Source of the DNA: a virus
Virus record (IMG/VR): IMGVR_UViG_3300023184_000116
Span: 1-63,679 of that record
DNA: 63,679 nucleotides
Reading direction: 5' to 3' (one strand)
The first letter of the stretch is position 1, and every line of letters begins with the position of its first letter. The position numbers and the translations under genes are program-made. The notes below the pieces were generated by a model. That model did not search any database, was not told the origin of the DNA, and saw only the letters and a list, made by a program, of their open reading frames with translations. Shown in pieces: positions 38,408 to 47,004 of the stretch.

Positions 38408-38809
38408 TTACGCTTTGAATAAATAAGTGAGGCGAGTTCCGCCATTCATTGTCCAGAACCGAGTCTTTTGACCTTCGACATGAACATGAGGCCCACCGCT
38501 GTTGCCCTCAACGCCAACCTCGGCAATCTTTTGCCCCTTCTTGACCTTGTCGCCAGCCTTGACATTCGTCATCCGCACATGAGCATAGATGACATAACGA
38601 GGAAAGACTTTGCCATGCTTGATGACCGGCGAGAACTGTCCGAATGCTTTGCCCCAAATGTTGACACCAATCACTTCGCCATCAGCGATAGCGAACACAT
38701 CAGTTCCAACTGGTGCGCCGAAGTCGTAGCCTTGGTGTTGACCTGACATCCACTGGTTTCCCTTAACACCGAAACCGCAAGTGATAACGACCTTCTTAAC
38801 TGGATACAT
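38408..38809 (-). CDS. M23-family endolysin (phage A)
   Basis: 133-aa LytM-type zinc peptidase with HQGYDFG and PHVHVEG as metal and active-site motifs. It is clearly homologous to the phage B lysin along its entire length, starting with the same MYPVK. Overlaps the PNGGG gene by 14 nt, as the B lysin overlaps its holin. Expected to cut peptide bridges in host peptidoglycan. Confidence 0.85.
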   Translation of the reverse strand: MYPVKKVVITCGFGVKGNQWMSGQHQGYDFGAPVGTDVFAIADGEVIGVNIWGKAFGQFSPVIKHGKVFPRYVIYAHVRMTNVKAGDKVKKGQKIAEVGVEGNSGGPHVHVEGQKTRFWTMNGGTRLTYLFKA

Positions 38810-39167
38810 CTTTAACTCCTCTAGGGTTCAACTTCTTGGCTGGTAGTTTTGGCGCAGTCTTTTTCGGTGTCCACGAAATCACCGTCTGTTCAAGGTTCGA
38901 AACTCGTTCAATCATTGTGTCCACCTGTTCGCGAACATCCATCGCCTGATCGCAAGCGCGTTCAGCTGCGAACGCTGCGCGTTCTGCATCCTTGGCGGCC
39001 TTGCGCACTAGGTCATAAGTTGAACCGCCACCATTAGGTCGAAGTTCCACCATCGCATCATGAAGCCAGGACTTAATCAGGCGAGAAACGATTGCCCCAA
39101 AGACACCAGCAATCGCCAGACCACTGGCAACAGTTGAAACCCAATCAGGAATGGACAGGTTATTCAT
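38796..39167 (-). CDS. Lysis-associated membrane/coiled-coil protein (phage A)
   Basis: N-terminal transmembrane helix (TVASGLAIAGVFGAIVSRL), RPNGGGST loop, then an Ala/Glu-rich coiled coil and a Pro/Lys tail. Counterpart of 6142-6450 (DUF2746-like). It precedes the lysin gene. Role in lysis inferred from repeated neighbourhood in both phages. Confidence 0.6.
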   Translation of the reverse strand: MNNLSIPDWVSTVASGLAIAGVFGAIVSRLIKSWLHDAMVELRPNGGGSTYDLVRKAAKDAERAAFAAERACDQAMDVREQVDTMIERVSNLEQTVISWTPKKTAPKLPAKKLNPRGVKDVSS

Positions 39168-39421
39168 TACTTTTCAATCACCGCGACATAGACAGTGGTC
39201 GTGCCAGTATTAGTGACCGCGTACATTGGGCCATTGTGAGTGTTGAAAGTAATCTTGTCGCCAGAATCTAGGCGTAAACCGTTCGAAGTTGTCACGCCAG
39301 CATCGCCTACATAAAGCAAACCACCTGAAGTGTGCAGGTGAACTTCCTCAGCTGCAACAGTGTCAGCGACAATCTGACTTGCAGTTGTTCCGATTGTGAA
39401 TTGCGCGGTTGAAATTGCCAT
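39167..39421 (-). CDS. Small beta-rich virion protein, 84 aa
   Basis: Beta-strand-rich chain (TIGTTASQIVADTVAAEEVHLHTSGG, LYVGDAGVTTSNG, YAVTNTGTTTVYVAVIE), similar in style to head-decoration or tail-tip cupin-like proteins. It lies between tail and lysis genes. No enzymatic motif. Confidence 0.5.
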   Translation of the reverse strand: MAISTAQFTIGTTASQIVADTVAAEEVHLHTSGGLLYVGDAGVTTSNGLRLDSGDKITFNTHNGPMYAVTNTGTTTVYVAVIEK

Positions 39422-39424
39422 TGT

Positions 39425-39568
39425 TTATTCCTTGGTTTCGGCTGGTGTTTTGTCTGTGATTTCCTGATGGCATCCGCCACAAATCACAAGTTCTTCGGGG
39501 TCAGGAAACTGAACTGTGAAATTGTTGTTCTCGCAAGTGTCAGTGTGACAAGTTAGATTCCAAAGCAT
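39425..39568 (-). CDS. Zinc-ribbon peptide, 47 aa
   Basis: Cys pattern C7-x4-C12 ... C30-x2-C33 with His nearby forms a plausible zinc ribbon (MLWNLTCHTDTC ... ICGGCHQE). ATG at 39568 lies 9 nt after the upstream gene. Small ribbons at this position occur in other actinophages; function unknown. Confidence 0.5.
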   Translation of the reverse strand: MLWNLTCHTDTCENNNFTVQFPDPEELVICGGCHQEITDKTPAETKE

Positions 39569-39577
39569 CTGTTTCCC

Positions 39578-40036
39578 TTAGTTGTTATCGGCAGCAGCCG
39601 AAGTCATTTGAATGGCATGGTAATGAAAATAAGTGTTCGTGATTGTTGCTGTTGAACTCACATTGAAGATTCGAACCGTGAAACCTGATGTTGTGACTGA
39701 TGCAGTCGAGCAGGCAGCATACACATTGGTCGAGCCAGTGACTTCAGCAGTTGCAGTGATGATTGGGTTTTGCGTGAATCTTGTCGATCGTGCAAAAGTC
39801 ACTGTGTAAGAAGCGACACCACCAGGATTCACATTTGTTGTGTAGTTGATTTTATCGGTCGAGGTTGCGAACGGTATTGGTCGAAGCACACCATCGGTTG
39901 CGGTGTAGGAAAGTTGGTTCGGGTAAGTGCCGGCGTTGTAAACCTTGTTTATCGTTCCGCCAAGATCGTTCAAGTCCGATGCCGGTAGAACCGAACCGTC
40001 AGTGAATGATGTTTTTGCTGGGAAACCTGCTGCCAT
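39578..40036 (-). CDS. Minor tail/fibre-tip protein, 152 aa
   Basis: Starts with AAGFPAKTSFTDGSVLPASDLNDLGGTIN, a common N-terminus of fibre-associated proteins, followed by an H-type beta domain (YTVTFARSTRFTQNPIITATAEV ... YFHYHAIQM). Probably a small receptor-facing tail protein of phage A. Confidence 0.6.
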   Translation of the reverse strand: MAAGFPAKTSFTDGSVLPASDLNDLGGTINKVYNAGTYPNQLSYTATDGVLRPIPFATSTDKINYTTNVNPGGVASYTVTFARSTRFTQNPIITATAEVTGSTNVYAACSTASVTTSGFTVRIFNVSSTATITNTYFHYHAIQMTSAAADNN

Positions 40037-40046
40037 TTTTTACTCC

Positions 40047-41525
40047 TTATGTTCCTGGGCTAAGTGTCAAAGACATTCGCCACGAGTTTGGTTTGATGTC
40101 GTGATTCAGTTCTTGGATGTAACACTGATAATCCAAAGGAACACCATTTGAGTAGATAGGGGTTCGATGAACAATCACAGCTGAACCCAAATCCGAAGTA
40201 ATGATGTTGTACCAAAGTTCAGCCGAGAAGCCAACACATTCAAAGCCGATGCTGTCCACGCGGTATTGGCTATCAGCAAACTGGTCAGCCAACTGTTGTG
40301 CAATCTCATTGACATCTGAGTTGCCTGGGCCGTTTGAATAGAAACTTTCAATCTGCGCAGCAAAAGGGCCGTATTTTGCAACGCTTGCCTGATTGAACTT
40401 TGTCACATTGTTTTCATAACCGCTTGGTGCGGTGTTGTGAACAGTGACTTGATTGCGCCGATACTTTTCGCCACCGATAACGCTAATTTCGTCATACTCG
40501 ACAACATCATTGCTGGCGCGAGTGTCAGTCATTGTGAATCGTTTTGTTTTCCCAGCCCAAGAGCCAGGCGCAAAAGCACTATAACCAAGCCAGTTCACAT
40601 CGCCAGCGACATTGCAATAAAACATTGCACCAGGCTGAGTTTTCACAATTGGATCAATGGCGGTCAAAACATCAACAGGTGTGTCGCCAGTAATCAGACT
40701 GCTGACAATGTACCTGTCGCCGGTGTAGTAAAAGTTTTGATTCCAACCAGCATCATCCAAGATTCGACCGATTGCAGTGGCATCACCCAAGTATGCGGTG
40801 TCTAAGGTTGAAAACATTCTTGAAAGCATTCCCAAACCGTCAACGCAAGTGATGGTTGTTACAGGCTGCAAAGACAAATCCTTGTCAATCTGTTCAATGA
40901 AGCCTGTGAACAAGGCAACTTCACTGACACCGCCAGATCGAGTGATGCTTGCGGTCACTCGAACACCAGTGCCAGCAACAAGAATTGATTGACCTGTTGA
41001 AGTGAAATAGCCAGTTGTCCCGAGTCCAGATTGACCAGTCAACAAGCCTGTCGGTGTTCCGTTTGCAACTGTAAAAGTGTTGCTAGTGATGGCGGTGATT
41101 GTTTGCAGCTTTAGATTGAATGAACTGGTTGACATTCCAGTGATGCTGATCACTTGACCAACATGAAAGAAGTGCGTGGAGTCCGTTGTGTAGACAGTAA
41201 TCACACCACTGCCGAATGCACCGATGATTGGCTGACTCGTGGTGAACTCAGGGTCATAAGTTCCAAGAGTGTTATCCATTGACAGAGTCAAAGTGCCAGC
41301 CTGAATTGCTTGATCCTCACGAGTTCGACCTCGGCGGATAGCAATGCTTTTGACATCCTCAGTTTGCATTTGGGTCAAAGTTGTAAAAGGCGTGTATTTG
41401 GCAAGAACATCAGTGCCAGTCGGTGCAAGTGTTGAATAACCGAGCGTGAACAAGCCAGAGTCGCGGTTACCGGTATCGAGGTAGACCTTAATCTTTGGCG
41501 CATTCGTGCCGTCATAAAGTGCCAT
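40047..41525 (-). CDS. Minor tail protein / tail hub, 492 aa
   Basis: Located right after the tape measure gene. An N-terminal domain (VKSIAIRRGRTREDQ, SMDNTLGTYDPE) typical of siphophage tail-tip proteins is interrupted by an Ig-like insertion (~105-185). A long C-terminal hub-like part follows, with CVDGLGMLSRMF and DILTAIDP-like segments. Likely forms the distal tail hub connecting fibre and tube. Confidence 0.65.
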   Translation of the reverse strand: MALYDGTNAPKIKVYLDTGNRDSGLFTLGYSTLAPTGTDVLAKYTPFTTLTQMQTEDVKSIAIRRGRTREDQAIQAGTLTLSMDNTLGTYDPEFTTSQPIIGAFGSGVITVYTTDSTHFFHVGQVISITGMSTSSFNLKLQTITAITSNTFTVANGTPTGLLTGQSGLGTTGYFTSTGQSILVAGTGVRVTASITRSGGVSEVALFTGFIEQIDKDLSLQPVTTITCVDGLGMLSRMFSTLDTAYLGDATAIGRILDDAGWNQNFYYTGDRYIVSSLITGDTPVDVLTAIDPIVKTQPGAMFYCNVAGDVNWLGYSAFAPGSWAGKTKRFTMTDTRASNDVVEYDEISVIGGEKYRRNQVTVHNTAPSGYENNVTKFNQASVAKYGPFAAQIESFYSNGPGNSDVNEIAQQLADQFADSQYRVDSIGFECVGFSAELWYNIITSDLGSAVIVHRTPIYSNGVPLDYQCYIQELNHDIKPNSWRMSLTLSPGT

Positions 41526-41528
41526 CGA

Positions 41529-43130
41529 TTACACTCCAAGAATTGAAGGGTTGAGTCCTCGACGACGCATCAGCTGAGCAATGTTGTCGCGAACCGTAAC
41601 CGCCAAATCGCGCTCATGAACAACCGAGCCAGAAACATTGATGACAACATTCATGCCACCGAGTCCACCAAGTTTATTATTAGGTGTCACATAACCATTT
41701 CCACCCATTGTGAGAAGTTCTGGGCCACGCTCGCCGACAATGTAAGAAGCACCGGCAGCAGCAGGACCACCAAGCGCAAGATAACCATTTGGGCCAACAC
41801 CTGGAACAGGAGTGCGCAAACCAAACAAAGGTTGATTCTTAACAGTGTGCATCCAAGGTCGCTCAAATTGTTCATCTCCGTTAAACCAAACCATGCCATG
41901 GCCTGCATCGGCACTGGCTGGCGAATGCAAGTCAGTCCATCTCTGTCGTTGCACTGGATCATTGCCAACCAACGACATTCCTGTTTTGTCTTTTTCCCTT
42001 TTTTGCTCCTCGGTTTCTCCGCCTGGCATACTCAAGCCACTCCACATTCCAGACAAACCGAAAGCGGCGAATACTGCACCAGCAGCCAATGCTTGAACAG
42101 CGAGCAAAGTTCCACCAGATGCTGCCGCTTCAGCTGCTGCGGTAGTAACCGCAACACCACGAGTGACAGCCATCACAGTATTGATTGCTTTGAATGCGGT
42201 GGTCATTGTGGAAACCGCAGCACCAATTTTGCCAACAGCCCAAAATGTCCCCATTGCAGCAGCAATGTCAATGACAACTTGTTTGTGATCACCAATCCAT
42301 TTCAAAACAGAACGAACTTCAGTTCCCCACTTTTTGACAGAGTCATAAGCGTGATCTCCACCGTCTTTCACGCCAGTCAAACCATCAACAAAAGCCTGAA
42401 CATTCGGAACAACAGTGTCAGTCAAATAGGTTGCTATTTTCTCGACAATAGGCATCAAGGCATAACCGATTTGTTCCTTGGTTTCATCAACCGCAATCTT
42501 CAATCGACCAAATCGACCCTCAAGGGAATCGGCTGCGCCAGCAGCCTGACCGCTGAAAGTAGTGGACAAAATCTCAAACGCCTTCTTGGTGTCCTTCGAC
42601 TTGATAACCGAAGCATCCAAACCAAGTCCAAGACGCTGAAGCGATGCAAGGTTTCCACCATACGCTTTACCTAACGCGTTAGAAACAGTTCCAAGATCTT
42701 TACCTGTACCAGCCGAAATGTCTAGCGCAAGTGTTTGAAGTTGTTGCGCCTCTGTAACATCCTTGGTCGCAGTGACCAAACGCTGCAATGAAGGTCGCAA
42801 CTTGTCATCAACAACACCGTAACGGGCTTGTGTTTTAGTAATGTAATCCTCAACGCTGGCAGTCTGCGCCTTAGTCGCACCGACTGTGTTCTTTAAGGCA
42901 ATAGCCAATCGGCGTTGCGACTTCTCATCAGCAATCGCGTTCTTGATTGACGAAACAGCAAGTGCACCAGCAGCAGCACCAACAGCAAGAAATGAAGTCG
43001 CAGCGACCTTGCCCATTTTCTTAAAATGTTCGCCAGCACTTCCAGCTTCTTTTCCAACACCTTTGAGAGTTTTGCTGGCGTTAACATCTTTGCCATAAAT
43101 AGCATAAACAAGATCAGTCACTTTGGCCAT
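41529..43130 (-). CDS. Tape measure protein
   Basis: 533 aa, helical N-terminal third with Ala/Lys heptads, two hydrophobic stretches (MAVTRGVAVTTAAAEAAASGGTLLAVQALAAGAVFAAFG), and a C-terminal part with SYIVGERGPELLTMGGNGYV, a motif seen at the ends of many tape measures. It sets tail length; at this size the tail would be short, under 100 nm. Preceded by the frameshifted chaperone gene with GGAG over its stop. Confidence 0.85.
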   Translation of the reverse strand: MAKVTDLVYAIYGKDVNASKTLKGVGKEAGSAGEHFKKMGKVAATSFLAVGAAAGALAVSSIKNAIADEKSQRRLAIALKNTVGATKAQTASVEDYITKTQARYGVVDDKLRPSLQRLVTATKDVTEAQQLQTLALDISAGTGKDLGTVSNALGKAYGGNLASLQRLGLGLDASVIKSKDTKKAFEILSTTFSGQAAGAADSLEGRFGRLKIAVDETKEQIGYALMPIVEKIATYLTDTVVPNVQAFVDGLTGVKDGGDHAYDSVKKWGTEVRSVLKWIGDHKQVVIDIAAAMGTFWAVGKIGAAVSTMTTAFKAINTVMAVTRGVAVTTAAAEAAASGGTLLAVQALAAGAVFAAFGLSGMWSGLSMPGGETEEQKREKDKTGMSLVGNDPVQRQRWTDLHSPASADAGHGMVWFNGDEQFERPWMHTVKNQPLFGLRTPVPGVGPNGYLALGGPAAAGASYIVGERGPELLTMGGNGYVTPNNKLGGLGGMNVVINVSGSVVHERDLAVTVRDNIAQLMRRRGLNPSILGV

Positions 43131-43138
43131 GAAAACTC

Positions 43139-43608
43139 CTATTCAGATTTTGTGTAAGCGAGAAGCAAATTGAACTCTTCGCCAGTTAAGTCCCAGACAT
43201 TCCAAGGCGTGATGCCTGGATAAGTGTGCATGAGCAAAGGCAGATTGCTTAGGACTCGGTCGTTGACTGTTCTGCCTGATCCTCTAAAGGGTCGGCATCA
43301 TTCTCCACCACATCGATGGCCTCAACCTCAACATCGATTGCTTGTTCAAAAGTTAGATCTTCACCGGCTCTGCGCCGAGCAATCCAAACCATTGCCAAAA
43401 ATACTTCACGTGAAGCGACTTCCAACTCGTCTTGCTTTTCCTCGGACAAAGACTTGCGAGCCTTTGCTGACATGTTAAAAATTGAAAACATTTTTTCAAT
43501 CGGCTTTTTGAACTGGCGTTCAATCAGATTTTGTTCACCCATTGTGATGCCACGTTCGCCATCATCGCCTGGTAGTTTATAGATCTTGTTGTCAATTCTT
43601 ACTGGCAT
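43139..43608 (-). CDS. Tail assembly chaperone, -1 frameshift product (G-T type)
   Basis: Ribosomes slipping -1 at CCCTTTA (43285-43291) leave the upstream frame after ENDADP and continue through VNDRVLSNLPLLMHTYPGITPWNVWDLTGEEFNLLL to TAG at 43139. This G-T fusion, made in a small fraction of translation events, recruits tape measure and tube subunits in lambda-like tails. The T frame ends just before the tape measure gene and has its own weak ATG, but fusion is the expected product. Confidence 0.8.
43249..43608 (-). CDS. Tail assembly chaperone, unshifted product (G type)
   Basis: 119-aa protein from ATG 43608: VRIDNKIYKLPGDDGERGITMGEQNLIERQFKKP, then a helical, acidic C-terminal half. Order between tail tube and tape measure and the slippery site near its end identify it as the G-type chaperone that keeps the tape measure soluble during tail assembly. 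Confidence 0.75.
   Translation of the reverse strand: MPVRIDNKIYKLPGDDGERGITMGEQNLIERQFKKPIEKMFSIFNMSAKARKSLSEEKQDELEVASREVFLAMVWIARRRAGEDLTFEQAIDVEVEAIDVVENDADPLEDQAEQSTTES
43285..43291 (-). promoter_or_regulatory. -1 ribosomal slippery site
   Basis: Heptamer C-CCT-TTA in the frame of the chaperone gene fits X-XXY-YYZ exactly; a -1 slip gives CCC-TTT. A stop in the zero frame follows 37 nt later, and the -1 frame stays open to 43139. Confidence 0.8.
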
Positions 43609-43619
43609 TTGTTACCCCT

Positions 43620-44159
43620 TTATAGTTTTGATCGTAAACGTTTTTTGTCAATTTCTTCAAATGTTTCCATGAAAGCTTTTTCAACAGCTTTTTGAGCCTC
43701 TGGTTTATGATTGTAAATTGTTCTACCAAAGAATCGATGATAACGTTGAATCGGCCATTTTTCTGGATGATCCATGTTCTTTCCAAAAACAGGATGCTTC
43801 CATCTTTTAATTGTACCATCTAAAAGTTTTGGCAATGTTTCAGTTCTTCCACCGCTTAAGATCTTAAACTTTTTCTGATCAACGCGAATAAAAACACCTG
43901 ATTGTCTTTTAGTTGACTTGATTCCAACTGTTATTGATGCAGCAATTGATGCACGCAAACCTAAACCTTTTGGTTCTGGGCTTTTGATTTCAGATTTTTT
44001 ATCAGATGGAATTGCTAACACTGCTCGCTGCACGTCAGGAACAACTTCTTTTCCAACTTTTTTCAAACGAGTTGCAAGTTGACGTGCAATCTTTTGATCA
44101 ATGTTGCGTGTGTTCAAATAAAAGTTTCGGAAGTCCGATTCTTTAATTTCAACGGACAT
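43620..44159 (-). CDS. HK97 gp10-like tail completion protein
   Basis: 179-aa basic protein with KIARQLATRLKKVGKEVVPDVQRAVL and a mixed C-terminal half (WPIQRYHRFFGRTIYNHKPEAQKAVEKAFMETFEEIDK). The location two genes from the connector and before the chaperone is unusual for gp10 (normally before the tube), but composition fits HK97 gp10-type head-tail joining proteins. Moderately certain. Confidence 0.5.
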   Translation of the reverse strand: MSVEIKESDFRNFYLNTRNIDQKIARQLATRLKKVGKEVVPDVQRAVLAIPSDKKSEIKSPEPKGLGLRASIAASITVGIKSTKRQSGVFIRVDQKKFKILSGGRTETLPKLLDGTIKRWKHPVFGKNMDHPEKWPIQRYHRFFGRTIYNHKPEAQKAVEKAFMETFEEIDKKRLRSKL

Positions 44160-44161
44160 GG

Positions 44162-45157
44162 TTAGAGTTCTGAATCTAGTGTCTTGTAAGTGATGGTGAA
44201 CGGTGCATCAGTGCCATTGTCAAAGACAGTGAAACCGAAACTGACATCGATAACGCCAGGGCCAGAAACCATTGGTGTGTCACCATCGAACTTCGCGGCT
44301 GGAATTGTGATGCTGAGAGTTTCTTTGTCAGAAGCTGAACCAATCGTTGCGCCTTCAAAAGTTAGTTTCAAGCCAGCAGTTGAGTCAGCCAAGAACTTAT
44401 CCAAAAGAACAGTGTCGGTGAACTCAGCTGTGACTTTGCCAGAGATTGCTCGGAAACCGTTGATGATTTGTTCAGACTTTGAACCTGCTGCGCCTAAGTT
44501 GTAGCGATCAGTTTTCAACGAGTTGTCAACAGTCAAACTGAAGTCCTTGATGTTGGCATAAGTAGTAGGCGAGCCAGCATTGTCAGTGATTGAACCCTGA
44601 GCAAAGTGGAACAAGTTACTTGTCGCAATGTTTGTATAGGCAACGGTCGCAGAGGTTGATGCACCTGTTGTGAAACCTTTGCTGTCCAGACTGAACTTCG
44701 CTTTGGCGATGTCGCCAGAACCAACAGACAGTTCGAAGTTGGTTATCTTGCAACCGCTTAAAGTTTTGTAAGTTAGAGTCCCACCGTATTGAGGAACAGC
44801 AACTTGAGTTGTGAAACTATCGCCAATCAAATCTTGTGCGGTGAATAGGTAGGTGTAAGTCCCATTGGAACTGCTTGGTGTTGGAACTGAACCAGTTGCA
44901 AGACTAAGCAACAAACCCATTCCGCGAGTCTGCATGTCAACTTCGAAGTCGCCTTCACCAGCAAGAGTTGTGACAACGCGGCGATTCGCGCGAGCAACCA
45001 ATCCGCCGTTGCGAAGTCCTTGACCAACAACAGTGTTCTTGACATACTTTGTGCCTTCACTGTTGAACTCATAGAAACGTTCAACAGTGACAGCAGTGCC
45101 GAAACTTGATTCCTTTTTGATGCCTAGCCACGAGCCAATGCCTGAGCCGATTGCCAT
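44162..45157 (-). CDS. Major tail tube protein
   Basis: 331 aa, beta-rich; segments GSWLGIKKESSFGTAVTVERFYEF, DFEVDMQTRGMGLLLSLATG, CKITNFELSVGSGDIAKAKFSLDSKGF and YKTLDSEL are of the style of actinophage tube proteins. It would polymerise into the tail tube. It starts 3 nt after the previous stop and is followed by the gp10-like gene. Confidence 0.75.
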   Translation of the reverse strand: MAIGSGIGSWLGIKKESSFGTAVTVERFYEFNSEGTKYVKNTVVGQGLRNGGLVARANRRVVTTLAGEGDFEVDMQTRGMGLLLSLATGSVPTPSSSNGTYTYLFTAQDLIGDSFTTQVAVPQYGGTLTYKTLSGCKITNFELSVGSGDIAKAKFSLDSKGFTTGASTSATVAYTNIATSNLFHFAQGSITDNAGSPTTYANIKDFSLTVDNSLKTDRYNLGAAGSKSEQIINGFRAISGKVTAEFTDTVLLDKFLADSTAGLKLTFEGATIGSASDKETLSITIPAAKFDGDTPMVSGPGVIDVSFGFTVFDNGTDAPFTITYKTLDSEL

Positions 45158-45159
45158 TG

Positions 45160-45363
45160 TTATTTCTCCTCTTGGGTTTCAGCCGTTGCGACTGGATCGG
45201 GTGATTTTGTCTTGCTATCCCCTGATGACCAGTTGAAAGGCGCTTCGAGCATTCGCTCAGCCATTTCATCTGGAACTTCTACAACTTCACCGAACTTGAT
45301 TTCAAACCCAAGTTCAGGTACATAAAGATCTCCCAAAGGGCAGACATTCTTGATTTTTGCCAT
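45160..45363 (-). CDS. Small head-tail region protein, 67 aa
   Basis: Compact beta domain (KNVCPLGDLYVPELGFEIKFGEVVEVPDEMAERMLE) with an acidic tail. This pattern is frequent as a short gene in the head-tail joining region of actinophages; likely a minor structural protein. Function not established. Confidence 0.6.
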   Translation of the reverse strand: MAKIKNVCPLGDLYVPELGFEIKFGEVVEVPDEMAERMLEAPFNWSSGDSKTKSPDPVATAETQEEK

Positions 45364-45372
45364 TAGTAACTC

Positions 45373-45831
45373 CTAAGTTCTGGCGCGGTATTGGATAGTG
45401 AAAACAACTGAAATTGCTACACCGTTATTTGCTTGAATGTAACTCATTTGATGCGATGCAAGACTTGAATAAATACAAGATCCACTAAGTGAAACATCTG
45501 CACGAATCGCAGTATCAACAGCTGAGAGCAATGTTGCCACACGAGAGCGACGGGCAGATAATGAAGATCCACCGTCCCATGTTGCTAACCAACAGTCAAT
45601 TGAACCGTCTTCAAATTGTTTTAGATTACCGAGTTGTTCAAATGTTTGTGTAACATTTGAGATTGCAACTTCACCGTCTTCGCTACCATCGTGACCAACA
45701 GCAATGAAGTCGCCAGGGTAACTGGAATCAATCTCAGGGCCGTCGAAGATACGCACACCTGTTAATCCACTGCTGTTCTGAAAAGCCGTTAGAATCCCGT
45801 TTATGACTTGTGGTAATGCTGTAGTGGCCAT
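45373..45831 (-). CDS. Tail terminator-like protein, 152 aa
   Basis: ALPQVINGILTAFQ start, beta-rich middle with FIAVGHDG and VTQTFEQLG, and a final strand set (VAISVVFTIQYRART). This layout fits the tail terminator that caps the tube at the head-proximal end. Order connector - terminator - tube is standard for siphophages. Confidence 0.6.
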   Translation of the reverse strand: MATTALPQVINGILTAFQNSSGLTGVRIFDGPEIDSSYPGDFIAVGHDGSEDGEVAISNVTQTFEQLGNLKQFEDGSIDCWLATWDGGSSLSARRSRVATLLSAVDTAIRADVSLSGSCIYSSLASHQMSYIQANNGVAISVVFTIQYRART

Positions 45832-45833
45832 GG

Positions 45834-46682
45834 TTACGCCAAACCAGGTAGTGAAGCAGGGTCAAGAAGTTCCATTGCTCGACGCGGTAATGAGTAAGTT
45901 GATCCAGTGTAAAAATCATCACCTGTACCGGTACGATTCATTACATTTACAACACCGCGTTGCGTCTGCCATAAATGTCTCAAGATCTCTAACACACCTT
46001 GTTGAACAGCGGGCGGTGTAACCGTGTACCCTGCGACATAGGTCACGGTAACAGAGTTTACACCGCCAGCCCAATAACCGTACGCACCAAAAGCACTAGC
46101 CGATAAACTAGATGTTGTTAAACGATGCAAGCGCTGACCTGTTGGATCGAGAAGATACTGGCTTGAATCTAAAAGTTCACCATTCTCGTAAACACTCGTG
46201 ATACTAATTGCGCGAGGATTACGAAGACGTAAAATGTCAGTATTACCGTCATACTTTTCAGATGTAATTGTGCGACGACCAAGAACAGCGCCAACATAAT
46301 TCTCTGCAAGATCTTGTGACGCGTCAATAAATCGGCGGATCTCTTCTTGATCAGCTGAAGCAGCTGGAATGTTTAAGTGACTCAATGCCATGTCATAGGA
46401 GATCACCGGCAAAGTCGTCAAATCTCGAACAGTGAACTCGTCAGTGAACGCACTCGCATTCGTGCCAGTAGCAACCCAACGCACAACATGGCGACCCGAC
46501 TGGCTAGGAACATAGGCGATGTCATAAAGACCAGCACCAGAGTTGGTGACAGTCGGCGTTGCGCTAGTGCCATCAGGCAAAGTCACAGTGCAGACAACCG
46601 CCGTTGCATTCTGCGCAGTGCCAGCACTGTTGGTGATTGTTATGCCAAGGGCAACAACATCACCAAGGTCAAAAGATGCCAT
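45834..46682 (-). CDS. Head-tail connector with N-terminal Ig-like domain
   Basis: The first ~87 residues form an Ig/Big-like beta domain (GDVVALGITITNSAG ... GRHVVRWVATG). The C-terminal ~190 residues are the gp6-like connector: MALSHLNIPAASADQEEIRRFIDASQDLAENYVGAVLGRRTI and a C-terminal helix QGVLEILRHLWQTQRG. The connector joins portal to tail. A fused Ig domain is uncommon for this protein. Confidence 0.75.
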   Translation of the reverse strand: MASFDLGDVVALGITITNSAGTAQNATAVVCTVTLPDGTSATPTVTNSGAGLYDIAYVPSQSGRHVVRWVATGTNASAFTDEFTVRDLTTLPVISYDMALSHLNIPAASADQEEIRRFIDASQDLAENYVGAVLGRRTITSEKYDGNTDILRLRNPRAISITSVYENGELLDSSQYLLDPTGQRLHRLTTSSLSASAFGAYGYWAGGVNSVTVTYVAGYTVTPPAVQQGVLEILRHLWQTQRGVVNVMNRTGTGDDFYTGSTYSLPRRAMELLDPASLPGLA

Positions 46683-46685
46683 TGG

Positions 46686-46892
46686 TTATCTCGCTTTCAT
46701 GGATGCGCTCGAAGAAACTCGGGGACTAACAACCGCAGCTGACACCGAACGAGGCGCAGCGTTGCCGTTCGTTGCCGTCGGCTGGTTGTAAGCAAGGCTT
46801 GAATTGTAGGCAGTCGCCTGGTTGTTGTAGGTCGTGCCTTTGGTCAATGTTGCGGTGACAGTGCGAGGACTAATCGAAGTTTGTGCAACCAT
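46686..46892 (-). CDS. Small virion-region protein, 68 aa
   Basis: Ser/Thr/Asn-rich 68-aa chain (SISPRTVTATLTKGTTYNNQ... NGNAAPRSVSAAVVSPRVSSSASMKAR). It lies between the CRxGC peptide and the connector in phage A. Disordered appearance; no family recognised. Confidence 0.5.
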   Translation of the reverse strand: MVAQTSISPRTVTATLTKGTTYNNQATAYNSSLAYNQPTATNGNAAPRSVSAAVVSPRVSSSASMKAR

Positions 46893-46896
46893 TAAC

Positions 46897-47004
46897 TCAC
46901 TTCACTTTCAAAGATGTTTTATCAATTGCAATGTTTGCAGCTTGTAAACATTCACCATAAGAATTATGATCTTGTGTTTTGCAACCAGATCTACAAACAG
47001 ACAT
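46897..47004 (-). CDS. CRxGC-motif peptide, short form (phage A side), 35 aa
   Basis: Reads MSVCRSGCKTQDHNSYGECLQ..., ~75 percent identical to the peptide at 12021-12125. ATG overlaps the spike stop (TAATG), exactly as the other copy overlaps its fibre. It shows that the shared segment between the two phages includes the fibre tip and this gene. Confidence 0.6.
   Translation of the reverse strand: MSVCRSGCKTQDHNSYGECLQAANIAIDKTSLKVK

Noticed and set aside
41616-42674. Long open frame on the plus strand (352 codons)
   Set aside because: It lies entirely antisense to the tape measure gene and has a composition unlike a globular protein (Ser/Asn/Cys/His-rich); it has no promoter or ribosome-binding site, and the window has no other plus-strand genes.
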